From positions 36,133,187 to 36,197,186 of the forward strand of contig NC_088301.1 in NCBI RefSeq assembly GCF_032854445.1: a stretch of DNA of 64,000 nucleotides, given 5' to 3'. Numbering within the stretch: position 1 is the first letter of the stretch; each line of letters opens with the position of its first letter. The notes under the pieces were generated by a model. That model had not been told where the DNA came from. It searched no databases and was given only the letters and a program-made list of their open reading frames with translations. Source of the DNA: Liolophura sinensis (taxonomy: Eukaryota; Mollusca; Polyplacophora; Chitonida; Chitonidae). Below are positions 1 through 11,747 of the stretch, piece by piece. The position numbers were made by a program, and so were the translations under genes.

Positions 1-66
1 GGTGTAAAGAGTGCCTGCTGTTTAATGGCCATGCAGTATAAGTACGTAGTTTCGTCGTAAACGGAC

Positions 67-192
67 ATACAAAATAAATACGTACAGCATGGGAAACCAA
101 AGCAGCGACAACAGTGTGATAGCTGGCAAATGGTCACACCCAACCCGTGAAATACAGCCTCTTGTCAATTTACCTCAGTCAGAGTTTTATTA
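67..192 (+). repeat. Dispersed repeat R3, copy 1
   Basis: About 125 bp that recurs at 7670-7796 and, shorter, at 12010-12105. Shared blocks include 'gacagtgtgatagctgg', 'gtgaaatac-gcctcttgtca' and 'agggttttatt'. The family is unnamed to me. This copy lies in the intron left of SLC16 exon 3. Confidence 0.7.
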
Positions 193-225
193 AGACTTGA
201 ATGATTGCAGTTTATTTCTGATCAC

Positions 226-3200
226 CTGTTAGAAGCCCGTATGTCACATACAACATCTCCAGCTTCACGACATAGGCGCTAACAAAGTGCCCAACGGCTG
301 CAAGTAAACCACCAAATATCATAACGGACCTCACTGTGAAACGATCGGTCAACCAGGTAACCAAAATACCTGGAAACAGAAAACCAACAAATTTAGCAGT
401 GATATTTAACACTACTGCCAGAGAGTGGCTAATAGAACGGTAACTATAAGTCTTACTTTTGCCAGTGGCATAGGATTATTTTAAGCGTAGGACATGCATT
501 TGATACACTAAAAAATTAATCTGTTAAATGTTCACTATAAGACAATCTGTTGTATGCGTGATGCTAGAATGTATTCTGTTCTTATAACACAATATTGTGT
601 CATACTCAACATAATATCCTGTTAGTCTAATAGAATGGTTATGTTGAATTAAAAGAACATGTGTGTTATATTTAACAGAATAATCTGCTACAGTGACAGA
701 ATACATTCTAGCATCACTCAAATAAGAGGCTATTTGTTAAATTTAGCAGATTACTTTTTTCACTGTACTTCTTCGTTTTATGTTCAATAACGAAACAAAT
801 ACATGAAACATTTAAAAAGTGCTCTTCTCAGATATCTGTAAAGAGCAGTCTTCCACAGTTTACAGGGAGATTTCCATATGTGAAATGGGTTTCAGAATCG
901 ATTACTTACCACAAGCTAGCATCAACCCCATTGAGAAGCTGGCAATCCATGCAGTAGCACCAGACCCCTCCCCGTATACATCAAGGAATTCCACGTAAAA
1001 GACGCCAAACGCTTTCGTGCCCCCGAAAGTAAACACAGCCGAAAAGAACACAGCTGTAGGAGAAAATATGGTACCACATAAATTTTACAGTTCAAATATA
1101 TAGTTAACGTATTTCTGATATTCTTATTGCTGAGTATTGAACAGATTCTATCAAAGCGCTACAGAGATCGGTATTTGATTAGTTATATGTTAGCATGGTA
1201 CATGATTTGAATATCGATTTCATTAACTTGCCTAGAACATTCTTTGCGTCTTTCCAACATCATTTAAAACAGTTGATTGCTTCTCTTTGCAGAATTCCGT
1301 CCTGATTTCTTACTTTACATACTTTCTCAAGTTCTTTGATTTGTGTTAAGCGTCGTTTTTTAATTAACCTTGCGAACGTCCATTTTGATTCACTGCTGGA
1401 ATACAGCATACTTGTTTCGATGCATAGACTGTAAGGCATTTGACATCTTGATGCTCTCATTGCTCAGTTCTGAACGGCTTCTATGAACGGCTTTTATGAC
1501 TGAACGGCAATCAAATTTCCGAATCACTATTCAGACACTCAATCAGAACATTTCATTGATAAATTCGCAAATATCACTCTTATTAATACAAAGAAGACCA
1601 TACAATCAAAAAACAGAAAAGAAACACGAAACATGAGTTTGATTTAAATCTCTTTAAATCTCAAATAAAGTTGTCATGACAAGAAAAGCCATCAACAGTT
1701 TAAATAGTGTCGAAATAAAACATGAAGTATGTAACTTATTATGTGAAATCGTTACATCGTGTGGAACATTATTTATGTGAACAGTGCAAGGCTCCAATGC
1801 ATTATTAATTACCCGGTTTTGCGGCAATAAATTTATAGAAATTATTCTCACCAAAATTCCTCATGTTTTCAAACTGCGATGTATAATTACTCATCTAAAG
1901 GTGGAAAAACCTGACATTTATATAAATGGTCTGATGAGAGGTGTAGGAATATCGGGCGCATAGACTCATCCAGGCAAACAAGTGTCACTTGTGTCGCCAT
2001 GCTACCACCACCCCTCTGAATTAATTTATGATTCTATGCGGCGTGAACAGACATTCGTATACCAGCCGTCAACCAAGATTGACGTTCCAGGCCAATGCCC
2101 AAAACGACGTTTAAACACAAAAAATAACTCTCTACACGGCAGACCATTCGAATATATTAATTATATGCATCAAACGGAAATTTATGATATACATGTATCC
2201 GCATTTTAAGGGAACATTTTGTGATTTTTAATACACTGAAAAGACCAACACTAATCCGTGTGGTCATAGAATATAGGTAGACATACAGAAACGTTTTTGA
2301 GAATGCCCTTTCTACATTATAATGCTAATCACAAAAGCTGGTATAAAATCCTCTCGTATTCGTAGAGAGTTATTCCTAAATGTACGAAAATCCAGTTTCA
2401 TGAAAAAAAGAAAAACACCCTCTCCCAGGTAAACAAAAACCACATCTTTCTTAAAAAAACACACAAGAAGGCAATGGTTACTCGATGGGCCTTCATCACC
2501 TATACTAATGCAGATAGATATTTTGTAGAACATTATTCAGACTTTCCGTAATGGCATTATGAAAACCAATATAAATACAACGAACGTTAACCCCAGCGTT
2601 TTGTAAAGCATGTTTGGAATTCAATTATACACTGAATGGATGTGCGCCCTCATATATGAATACCCGAAACCGTGATTTGAATTTTCTGTCAGAGTAAAAT
2701 AATAGTGTGTCATCAGCGAGTATGTACGCAGTTCGTTCGGGATGTTGTGCAATTAATTTTATCACATGCTGGAAATGTACCACACTCTTTCTAACATTGT
2801 GCATTAAATTCAAAACATATCTAACATTGATATTTTACCCACATAAGTTAATGGATATTACACCTTTCATCAATATTTCAGCAACACAGGGGAAAATATT
2901 AAGACAGAAACATTTAAAACTACTTTGCATATGTTGCCCAATGCCATGAAAATTATTATAATATATCCATTACATGGTATGTGTGCATGTGAAATAATGA
3001 AGTCTGACGTTATAACCATTTCGAACTTAAAAGGCTATCTGTTTTGTTTTCCCTGCACACATCATAAATAAAGACCGGTTTGGATATAGGCATTTAATTA
3101 ACACATCTAACCTCAGTGACTAATTTCTAAACGCTGTAGTTTTATACTGTAGGCTTGCATAAGTTTGCTAGTGAAATTAAAGAGTCCCTGAGGCCTGTTT

Positions 3201-3743
3201 TTTTTATTTTTTTATTTTTTTTATTTTCGCATTGTTTCATGTTACTGTTTCTTATCATCGATCTTGAACGTGGCGCAAGACTGTGGTATTCTGTCTGTAT
3301 TATATTAATTATGTATATGACTAGTTGAACTGCTGAAGAAAAATGTGCAGACATAGAAAAGTACATATTCATGTATTATATAATTAAAGAGAACCTTTCA
3401 GGAATAGTATTCGCATCTTAAAGTCAAAGAAAGCTGAGTACGGTATATAGTGAGTTGACATTTTTAGTGTGGTATGATCTAAATTATGAGGTTGAATTCC
3501 AACCAGGTGTGCTATTTCAAACTGAGTAAACATGCTTTACTTTGCACACAACTAACTATTAAATGTAATATTTAGTTGACGTGTTTATCGAAAAGAGTTG
3601 AAAGAGAAAACTTAAGAATCCGAGTTTGTGAGAGATACATTTTGAAAAATCAGTAGCAACGCAAGTACTTCAAACAAGTACTTTATCTTACCTGCTAAAA
3701 TAACCCATGCATACCCCTGGTCTATATCTTGCTGGGAAGACAT
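226..3743 (-). CDS. Monocarboxylate-type transporter (SLC16/MCT family), 5' part, runs off left edge
   Basis: Three coding exons on the minus strand: 3692-3743 (start ATG at 3743), 910-1053 and 226-369. Splice phases agree (1, 1, 1), and all ends fit GT-AG. They encode about 113 residues. Residues 9-16 (QGYAWVIL) match the MCT entry motif ahead of TM1. TKAFGVFYVEF follows at the end of TM1, then a TM2 segment, then TDRFTVRSVMIFGG, the place of the conserved loop and TM3 start. Two consecutive 144-nt exons fit the spacing expected when aligned by eye to vertebrate MCT1. Family members are 12-TM major-facilitator proteins of the plasma membrane that carry lactate, pyruvate, ketone bodies, aromatic amino acids or other solutes; the substrate cannot be read from this part. 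The remaining TMs lie left of base 1. Introns hold a MITE-like hairpin and R1 repeats. Confidence 0.85.
518..753. mobile_element. MITE-like foldback element with terminal inverted repeats
   Basis: A roughly 236-bp AT-rich palindromic element in the intron between the 226-369 and 910-1053 exons of the SLC16 gene. Outer ends are inverted (taatctgttaaat at 518-530 against atttagcagatta at 741-753, one mismatch). An inner pair is a perfect 22-bp inverted repeat at 558-579 and 696-717. It has no coding capacity. The structure is that of a non-autonomous DNA transposon or a foldback element; no superfamily can be assigned, and I did not identify a clear target-site duplication. Confidence 0.65.
1172..1432 (-). 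repeat. Dispersed repeat R1, copy 1 (inverted)
   Basis: Reverse-complement copy of R1, clearest over 'ctagcatggtac', the 'cctagaaca' block, 'gcttctctttgca', 'attccgtcct' and the 5' R1 signature near 1415-1430 ('tgtttcgatgcatagact' against 'tgtttcgacgcatagatt'). It lies in SLC16 intron 1 and has no open coding potential. Confidence 0.65.
2030..2130 (+). repeat. Dispersed repeat R1, copy 2 (5' fragment)
   Basis: Carries the R1 5' end ('cattcgtataccagcc', 'gtcaaccaa', 'gacgttccagg', 'aaaacgacgt') and then loses similarity. It lies in SLC16 intron 1. The rest of that intron (1433-2029 and 2131-3691) shows nothing I can support beyond AT-rich sequence. Confidence 0.6.
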
Positions 3744-4590
3744 ATTGCAGTACGAAAGGAGAAGTTCAAAAGCTCTTATCGCTAGTGCTGCGTCCTAATT
3801 CTCCAGTTACTTCTATGTCGCTCTGTTTCTACACATGAGACGTATGATATATAAATGTTATGTTCTCCGTCATATTTAGGCTAGTATTACTGTTTACAGC
3901 TTAAATCTATTTACGGTCACGCGCACCATTGGTGGAGACGAAAGGGAAGCCTGCTTAAATGCTGCGTCATCTAATCATATATAGTCTTATCACGAAGGAT
4001 TTCGATACAAGATTGAAACCACTTCTTACATGCGATTAACTCCACATCCCAGTGTGTAAATATGTAATATAAAAAAACGTGTGACCATATTCTTCTAAAG
4101 CTTTCTTTAAAGTAATAATTTTCATGATTTTAAAACAACAATTTAAGGCATAAAAGTGTAGTAATGCTAATAATTATTTATTATTTATTTATATAGCTAT
4201 AATGACTCAAATTCTGTGCTGCTATCACATATATTACACAATACCCTCACACCAAACACGACTCACTTCGGATGTGACATGACTTTGCGGTCCTGCTTAG
4301 TAATGTAACATTACGATAAATAGATATTTGTTCTACTGAAAAGTCGCTATAGAAAGACTGTTACGTGACTTGGCTGGACGTACCGCCGTTAGTCCTAAAC
4401 AACGAATGGAGACTTGTGGATTAAACGTAACACGATCATCACATTTAATATATACAATATTATTATACACCAAAGTGTCCAGCACCTACTATATTATGTA
4501 GTAAACACATAATATATTGGACAGTTGTAACTGTGACGTCACACGTACGAACTACTTTTTGTTTGTCAACAAGCAGACGACACAACAAGC
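3744..4590. other. Intergenic: 5' flank of the SLC16 gene
   Basis: No coding exon is visible. The SLC16 promoter and any 5' UTR exon should lie here (minus strand), but no TATA box or other site can be called with confidence. The right part, from about 4440, is probably the 5' end of the Crypton fragment that follows. Confidence 0.4.
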
Positions 4591-5130
4591 ATGGCTGCCG
4601 ATCAGTCAGATTCTGACCTTTTGATCTCACCGACGCTGAAATCTGCATGCTACTTGATCCATCTGACGGCCGAGAGCTGGACATCTACCTCACACCAATT
4701 CCCGAATGTCGCCTCAAACCTGATGCAGCTGTGTCGTATTACTCCATTCCAATGGGAGAGCATCATTTGGGAGAGCTAATGAAGAGGGCAGCCAAGGCTG
4801 CTGGACTGACAGGTCGGAAAACTAATCACTCGGTCAGAAAAACAACCGTCCAAACCCATTGTAAAATCTGGCGTCGCTCCACATAAAATTATGCAGGTCA
4901 GCGGACACAAATCCCTTGCTAGCATCCAGGAGTATGATTCTAAATTAGATCACGTAGAGCAGAAGCAAATGTCGAGTTTACTTCAGGGCAATCGCGCCTT
5001 CAGACAACCATCTCCCGCGCTTCCACTCCCTGGCGGGCCAGTTCAAGTGGACACAAACGTAGTTTTCACGACTCCGATGCCAACAACTTCCGCACAGAAT
5101 CCCAAGGATAATCAGCTAACTTTGTCAGCA
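4591..5130 (+). mobile_element. Crypton-type tyrosine recombinase, degraded copy
   Basis: Begins with a plausible ATG at 4591. A different frame (about 4647-4880) then carries HHLGELMKRAAKAAGLTG and NHSVRKT, the catalytic H-x-x-R box of tyrosine recombinases. After a frame change near 4870 (an extra A in an A run) the frame at 4891 gives MQVSGHKS and IQEYDSKL, holding the conserved His and the Tyr nucleophile position. This arrangement is that of Crypton DNA transposons and of the domesticated ZMYM/QRICH/KCTD1-type copies. The N-terminal and core-binding regions are mostly missing and another frame shift near 4620 is likely, so it is a dead, internally deleted copy. The boundary with the LINE on its right is uncertain. 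Confidence 0.7.
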
Positions 5131-5139
5131 AACTCGACT

Positions 5140-7181
5140 TCTCTTTCATCCTTGTGCGGAAGCGACCACTTCCCCACCATACTTACCCTTGAGGAGTCGG
5201 TATCTTCCTCCCTTCCACGCTTTAATTATGGTAAAGCAGACTGGCCCCGCTTTGCTGTTCTGTGTGGTGAAACACTTACTAGCGACCTTTTTCTTGATGC
5301 AGTTGATCCTATCCAGTTATTCTCGGATCAGCTAATCGATGTAGCCTCCAAATGTATCTCGAAATCATGTGCGGTTCCCCGTATTAAGAAACCGTGGTTC
5401 GCGGAGGACTGTAAACGAGCTAGGCGTTTCAGGAAACGTGCTGGAGAAGGGATTTAAGTTCTCCAAGTCGAAGACTAACTGTGTACACTTTTGTCGGAAG
5501 TACTTCCCCCATGAAGACCCCAAGGTATTTTTAGATGGGTCCCCCATCAAGGTTGTGCCGGAGGCGGAGGGTGATCTTCGATAAGCACCTTACATTTAAA
5601 TCTCACATTAATTATCTTAGAGCCAGATGCCTAAAGGCGCTTGATATTTTGAAGGTTGTCTCTAGTGCTCGATGGGGAGGGGATCATGAAACCCTACTTC
5701 AGCTCTATCGAGCATTGATTCGTTCTAAGCTAGACTATGCCTGCAGTGTTTATGGAGGTGCGTCACGCTCCCAGTTGAAGAAACTCAATACTGTACATCA
5801 CCAGGCCCTACGGTTGTGCTTAGGTGCTTTCCGTACCTCTCCTGTGGAGAGTCTGTATGTTGAGGCAAACGAGCCTCCCCTGGAGCTTCGAAGAACTAAA
5901 CTATCCTTACAGTATATCACCAAGCTTAGAGCCAATCCATCCAACCCAGCCTTTGATTGTGTCTTCCATCCGGAATTTGAAGACTTATATGCTCAGAAGC
6001 CATCCATTGTTCCTCCACTAGGTGTCCGCATCCAGGAACATGTGCAAGCAGCTGGACTTGGGCTGGATACTATCACCCCCATACGCATCCAGGAAGATCC
6101 ACCGTGGTTATGTCCTGAGCCTCAGGTTGATATCTCGCTCTCCTCCCTGAAGAAATCTTCCACCAACCCTTTAGTATACCAACAGGAGTTTAGTAATATG
6201 TGTTAAAAGTATCCATTTTATCACCGTATATTCACTGACGGTTCCAAGAATGATAAATTCTTGCGTGGCTTCTGCCGCTGTCCTTGGGCCCAGAACCATT
6301 TCAACTCGGTTTCCAAATTCCTGTTCTGTATTTACTGCGGAAGCCAAGGCAATTTTGTGCGCACTTCGGTCCATTCCAGAGCTAGGAGGTAGCAGATTTC
6401 TCATCTGCTCTGACTCCCTTTCCTGCCTCCAGGCAATTCGGGCTAGTTCGCCTGTACATCCAGATATTCTGTCTATCAGGGAGATGTTTAAACGACTTAA
6501 TGAAGATTTTATCATTGTCTTTTGTTGGGTGCCCGGGCATATGGGTATCCCTGGGAATACTGCTGCAGATGAACCCGCGAAGGCGGCTCTGCATTCCGTT
6601 ATTACCCAGCCTGACGTTCAATATTCAGACTTGCGTTCACTTATTTGCTCCTATATCAAGCGCTTGTTTCAGGCTCAATGGGATGACCAGACAACCAACA
6701 AGCTGCATGATATACGTCCGTTTGTTAGTCCAGCACCTTCCCTTTCCCGGCATCGTCTCCGCTCTTGCATTTTGAGGAGGTGTCGTACCGGTCATACACG
6801 TGGTATGCATGGGTATTTGTTGAAAGGAGAAAATGCTCCTCATTTCTTTGCTTGTGATCAACGGTTCACAGTCAAACACATATTGCTTGACTGTGGCGAC
6901 TTTGCTCCTGTACGACATTCCTTTTATCACGTGAGCTCTCTTTCAGAAACTTTCTGTAGAAAGTGATGCTATTTTTGATTTTCTCTCTACCACTGGTATG
7001 GCAGGAAAGCTGTGATTTTAAACTACCGTCTGTGTTTGTTATGTGATTTCTGGTGTTCTTTTTTGACTGAATAGTAAATGAATTATCCGTAGTAGATCGA
7101 TTACTTGACGTTTTATTGTCGCGATAAAACTGAAATATTGTTGAAAGCGACGTTAAAACATTCACTCACTCACTCACTCTC
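5140..7181 (+). mobile_element. Non-LTR retrotransposon with RNase H (I/Nimb/Jockey-like LINE), internally deleted
   Basis: Reading left to right in changing frames: the end of an AP-type endonuclease (LCGSDHFP near 5152, then KPWFAEDCKRARRFRKRA); an abrupt join near 5445 to the C-terminal reverse-transcriptase/thumb part (SKTNCVHF, then LTFKSHINYLRARCLKALDI); an RNase H domain from about 6230 (FTDGSK, TAEAKAI, ICSDSLS, WVPGHMGIPGNTAADE, so all acidic residues remain visible); and a C-terminal Cys/His cluster (CRTGH, HFFACDQ, VKHILLDC) to about 6966. The RT fingers and palm with the catalytic Asp pair are absent. The 3' end is a short tail ending in CACTCACTCACTCACTC at 7164-7181, typical of mollusc LINEs and SINEs. 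Several stops and frame shifts make it inactive. Confidence 0.8.
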
Positions 7182-7494
7182 TTTCGTCCTCATCCTGTAA
7201 AGATTACACTAGTCTGTTCGGTGGCGCAGTTTTCAATAACTGCACTTTCAATTTTCACTGAAACGTCTGCATTCCTTTTCTTTACACTTCTGTTTGTAAA
7301 ATACCGCTTCGGCCACGTGCGCATGACCCAGTTTTCCGTCAGCCAATGAAAGTGCTTCATTCAGAATTCCATATTCATCCGCAACCGGCTATCCGCTATT
7401 GTTACGCGATATGAAATAATAAGCATGGTTTTACCCAATTAGTTTAGCGTTCGAGTTTATTTACTTACGTTTTTGACAAATGGGTGTATAATAA

Positions 7495-7586
7495 ATAGGT
7501 TATTTATCCTGGGCGCCGGAAAGGAACTCGCAAGCTCGTCCCTTTCCTGGGCGCCCAGGACTCGTCCATACAATCCAATAACCTAT
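7495..7586. repeat. GC-rich hairpin with flanking inverted repeat
   Basis: Outer perfect 10-bp inverted repeat ataggttatt (7495-7504) and aataacctat (7577-7586). Inside it is a stem of about 18 bp: 7507-7524 pairs with 7541-7560 apart from a 2-base bulge, leaving a 16-base loop. The right arm contains a 14-bp perfect palindrome, cctgggcgcccagg, at 7546-7559. The element sits as a GC island in AT-rich intergenic DNA with no gene on it. It could be a small foldback transposon or a structured RNA or regulatory element. Confidence 0.6.
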
Positions 7587-7669
7587 AAACATAAAAATAA
7601 TGCAAAGGGACCTGGCCTCGGAGCTGTGTAGTCCACTAACAAAATCTCGGTTTATGCAGGAATACAATA

Positions 7670-7796
7670 TAATTAAAGACGCACAGCATAGATAGAAAAA
7701 CTAGAGTAGCAACGACAGTGTGATAGCTGGTAAATTGTCCCAGGTAACCGGTGAAATACGGCCTCTTGTCATTTTATCTCAATTAGGGTTTTATTT
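7670..7796 (+). repeat. Dispersed repeat R3, copy 2
   Basis: Same strand and order of blocks as the copy at 67-192 ('acagcat', 'gacagtgtgatagctgg', 'gtgaaatacggcctcttgtca'). No coding content. The stretch from here to 8095 holds nothing else I can support. Confidence 0.7.
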
Positions 7797-8094
7797 TATC
7801 TGTTTCTGAAAATGCATAAATAGTAGCAAATAACAAGCCCCTAGCGCCACGGCTTAAGTAGAATTAGGTAAAATAAAATGCAGTGATGTTAACTGCAATT
7901 TAATTAGACGTCTCTGGTCTAGAATTACTTTTTCGGGAGAGGCGCTGATTATGAGCACACAAGTGGATGCGGTTTTTGTGGAGAAGCGGTATTCTATAAG
8001 CTGCTGTTATTGCAATGGGGACAGACTTCAGTATGCACCAATGTGGGAAAATGACTGCTTGAATAGTTCCATCCGTCTTGGTGGAGGCTACAGT

Positions 8095-8530
8095 GCACGT
8101 GCCAGTAAGGACGTTCCAGGTTCATAATCGTAAGGCCAATTTCCAAAACGACATATAACACAAATCCCCCCAAAACTAAGAAAGTATTGTATGAAAACAG
8201 GACGGAGTCGTGCAAAGAGAAGCAGTCAACCGATTTCAATGATGTGAGAGAGATGTTAGAGGTATGTTTTAGGCGACTGAGTGAAATCAGTATTCAAATC
8301 ATGCAACATATAGAAATCATTTGTCGACAAGAAAATATCTCAGTTGCCCTTTGATTGCAACTGTTCATAACGTGGCAATTTAATTCAACACGATGAATAT
8401 ATATTCCCTAGCCTCGGGTTAAGCGGAATTAGACACAAGCGTGAAGCAGAGCGCCAGAAATTCTGGACGCTCTGTCCATATTTAGTTACGAGAGAATTAT
8501 ACTCACACTGCAGGCAGTGTACTTATAATG
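8095..8530 (+). repeat. Dispersed repeat R1, copy 3
   Basis: Long copy lacking the extreme 5' end. Blocks in order: 'gacgttccaggttcataatcg', 'gccaatttccaaaacgac', 'gcaaagagaagcagtcaac', 'ggcgactgagtgaaatcag', 'gaagcagagcgccag', 'ctctgtccatattta', 'gagaattatactcac'. It is followed 160 bp later by an inverted R1 fragment, so the two could pair. Confidence 0.7.
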
Positions 8531-8689
8531 TAAACACACGTTACGGTTATATCCTTCTATACTGTTATTTCTTCCATTTTATCGGCTGTAGGTAGTAGTT
8601 TTTTGCCATGTCAAAATTGAAACTGTCCCCCTTGTGAAGCCTGCGACAACGCTCAACTGAGATACATGTTTTATTATCAACAACTTATA

Positions 8690-8890
8690 TACTAGCATGG
8701 TACACGATTTGAATACTGACTTATTCATCTAGAACATACAATGCATCTTTCCAATACGGAATACTGCTGATCCCTTTTCTTTCAGTTATTCCGTCCTAAT
8801 TTCGTACGTTATATACTTGCTTAGTTTTTGGGTGGTTTGTGTTAAATGTGGTTTTTTGGAATTGGTCTTGCTGTTATTGAACATGCTATT
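8690..8890 (-). repeat. Dispersed repeat R1, copy 4 (inverted)
   Basis: Reverse-complement R1 ('actagcatggtacacg', 'tctagaacata', 'ttattccgtcctaatttcgta', 'ggtggtttgtgtta'). It lies head to head with copy 3. Confidence 0.65.
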
Positions 8891-11008
8891 CATTTCCCAT
8901 TATAGTGAAAAGGATGTAATGCATGATAAACTAGATATTGAAACAAATTCGGAGGTCCAAGTATCACATCACATCAGGCGAGCGTCTAGGGGCTGCCTAT
9001 GCCAATGAAACTCTGTAGTCTTAGATGGCTGGAGATGCGTTCTCAGCCCTTTGGAGGGAATTAATTTGCTTTGTGTACAGTAATATTGTTTGCCTTCTAA
9101 GGGCTTCCCTTACATATTACGCACTACAGAGCTCTGTTCAGAAATCCTTGTGGACAACAGTATCTCTGCCAACGTATTTTTATTTTGGAACCTGCGATTT
9201 TTCTCAACCGGCGATCAGCTTGTTTTCTACACAGTATACTGACTTTTTGTACAAAGACAGAATATATAGACCATGTACTACTGTATTTTCATGCATCAGT
9301 ACCGCGAGCTCTATCCGTCGTAACCCTGCTTGCCTTTATATAACTGCCTTTATATTGTGTAGAAAACATCAAATAAACGGGCTGAATGCGAAACATTTCA
9401 GTTGAATGGCGGAGGTTATTTGTATATTGGGGGCACCTTATGCCAGAGGAAAACCACGGACCACGAACTAAGGCAAGTCATTGACAATCTGCCTCCTACT
9501 CAGGCTCTGCCTTGCCTAAGCTGAATTTTAGGTATGGTACATTTATTCAACCGCAATTAAGACTGCAAGGTTTAACCCAAGGAACCCTACCTCAACTGTC
9601 AGCCAATCTGCGTGGATTCTATATTTTCCAAGACATAGCCGATGGGCTATTTCATGCAAATAACAATACATGTACTAGAGCTTAATGCCATATCGCGTTC
9701 AAAGTTGTGCATTACGTGAAAATCGTTCACGGTGAAAACTCACGGAAAGTACGAGGACCTTTAATGTGTATTGTTATAAATCAACGAAATTTTGTCTTCG
9801 CCGTTCTTGGCAGGACCCCTATGATCCCCTTGTAGATCTGCCCCTGAATTAATATGCATTTCCATATATAGCTGATCTCCAAGGTCGTAAATAGGCCTAT
9901 GTCGTTATAGGAACTTGAGGCAATAGGTACTAGGACAGAAACAGAAAACACCGAAATTGGTGGAATATTCAGTCTATGACGGTGCAAAGTATATAACACA
10001 TCTCATCAGTATCATCTCATCCCATGTTGCCGCGATCTTGATGAACACTGGAAGGAATCTAGGTGATACTTAACAGTTCGTGAACAGCTAGATTCTCTCC
10101 CAAATGTCAGTCTGTAAACAGCTATACTCTTAGGAAATCTCCAAGGAACAGTCCATCAACATTCTCTACCGGATTTGGTACATGGGGGTGATAGTAAATT
10201 GGATAAACTTCGACTTCACACTTCCACGTACTGTTAGCGGTGCAATTAATCGTAAAGCGATCTAAAGACTGGCATGGTGAGTACTAGGTTAGCCAGTGTA
10301 ATCGCTGCCTACGTGATAGACAGTAAAATGGATCGAATCTGGTGAAGTCGTAATGCTCTACATAGCATGAATATTATAATTAGCCACGTGCTTGGTGTAC
10401 CGATATTTTAATACTAGAAACAAACCCTGCACTTTATTTACAATGAGATGACTATCAACCACATGTAGCTGACACTGTGCCTTCTTAAGCTGGTCGGAAA
10501 GATGCGTTGTTTTAGATTATTTTCCGAAATGCCGACCTTGAAGTTTCCCGGGAGCCGTATTTATACCGTGATGTCGCATTCAACCAATCAAAATCATTCA
10601 CTCCTCGAGGGATTCCCGCATTGCGTCATTCCCTATGGCAACATTTCTGCTGCACGTGAGCAGGGTCTAGCCAAGATGGCTGTCAACATTTCAATCTATA
10701 TTCTCCGTGCACGAAAAAGGGAAAAACCAGGCAGAATAAAGTCTTCATTGAGGTGTTTCATGTTTGTAAGGTTTGTTACTCGAACAGAAGTAGATAGTAA
10801 TGTACTCCAGCCGTAATACCATAAATAATGATGGCACAACTTGAATGTAAATAGAACTAGAACTCTGCTGATACGTTCTACCAACAGCTTTAATTATTTG
10901 AAAGCAGACAAAAGTGACAACAGATAGTTCTGTCGTCACAATACGCGCAATTTGTACCTATACACATTTGATATATACATTATGCTAGTTCACCGACATG
11001 TGTAGTAT
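8891..11008. other. Intergenic, no gene supported
   Basis: AT-rich sequence with a few chance open frames; the longest, 9025-9405 plus strand, has 126 codons. None has a recognisable domain, splice context or homologous copy. No promoter or RNA gene was seen. Confidence 0.5.
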
Positions 11009-11210
11009 TTATTTATTTATTTGATTGGTGTTTTACACCGTACTCAAGAATATTTCACTTATACGACGGCGGTCAACATTATGGTGGGTGGAAACCGGCA
11101 CAGCCCGGGGGAAAACCCACGACCATCCGCAGGTTGCTGTCAGACCTTCCCACGTACGGCCGGAGATGAAGCCAGCATGAGCTGGACTTGAACTCACAGC
11201 GACCGCACAT
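11009..11210 (+). repeat. Mollusc-type interspersed repeat R4, longest copy
   Basis: Starts with TTTA-rich units, then 'tttgattggtgttttacacc', 'actcaagaatatttcactta', 'cattatggtggg', 'cagcccgggggaaaacccac', 'gcaggttgctgtcagacctt', 'cccacgtacggccggag', 'cttgaactcacagcgaccgca'. Eight further copies or fragments occur in this window. I recall this sequence as a common interspersed element of mollusc genomes. No coding potential and no clear pol III boxes are visible. Confidence 0.8.
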
Positions 11211-11747
11211 GTGTAGTAAAATATATGTACATAGTGACTATAGATATCAGTTTTGTATACTTTTCACTAACTCAAAATAGATTGATCCAGATATATATGT
11301 ATAGCAAATCGGAGCTCTTGTAAAAACAATAGGGGAACGAATGTAAACAAGAAACAATGTGAGTCAGTTGGCCATGTCTTCGTGCAATACATTATTTCAG
11401 ACATTTTGCAGTAAGATTTTTCTAGTTGTAAAGAATCTACCTATACATAACCGTTGTGTTTAAGTAACAACATAGCATTATTTTTTTTTCTAAGAGGACT
11501 TGCTGGCTGCACAAACCCTGGCTACCTTACCGCAAGAATTTCTGAAATCGCTTGAGGACGTTCCCATAAAATCTAGTTCTCGCCTACTTCTGTCAATCTT
11601 TTTCTGGACACATAGAACACTTATATATAACACCGTATCGCCTTATCTGTACATTTTGCAGACCAGGCGTACAGACCTGAGGCCCTTAAGCTGAAAGCGC
11701 AAGACATACGATTTTCTGACCTGGAAACAAATCGGCTCCCAACCAAA

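Noticed and set aside
9025..9405. 126-codon open frame starting with ATG
   Set aside because: No domain, signal peptide or splice context; composition fits chance in AT-rich DNA.
10502..10816. 104-codon open frame with an internal Kozak-like ATG near 10676
   Set aside because: No recognisable protein family and no supporting exon structure.
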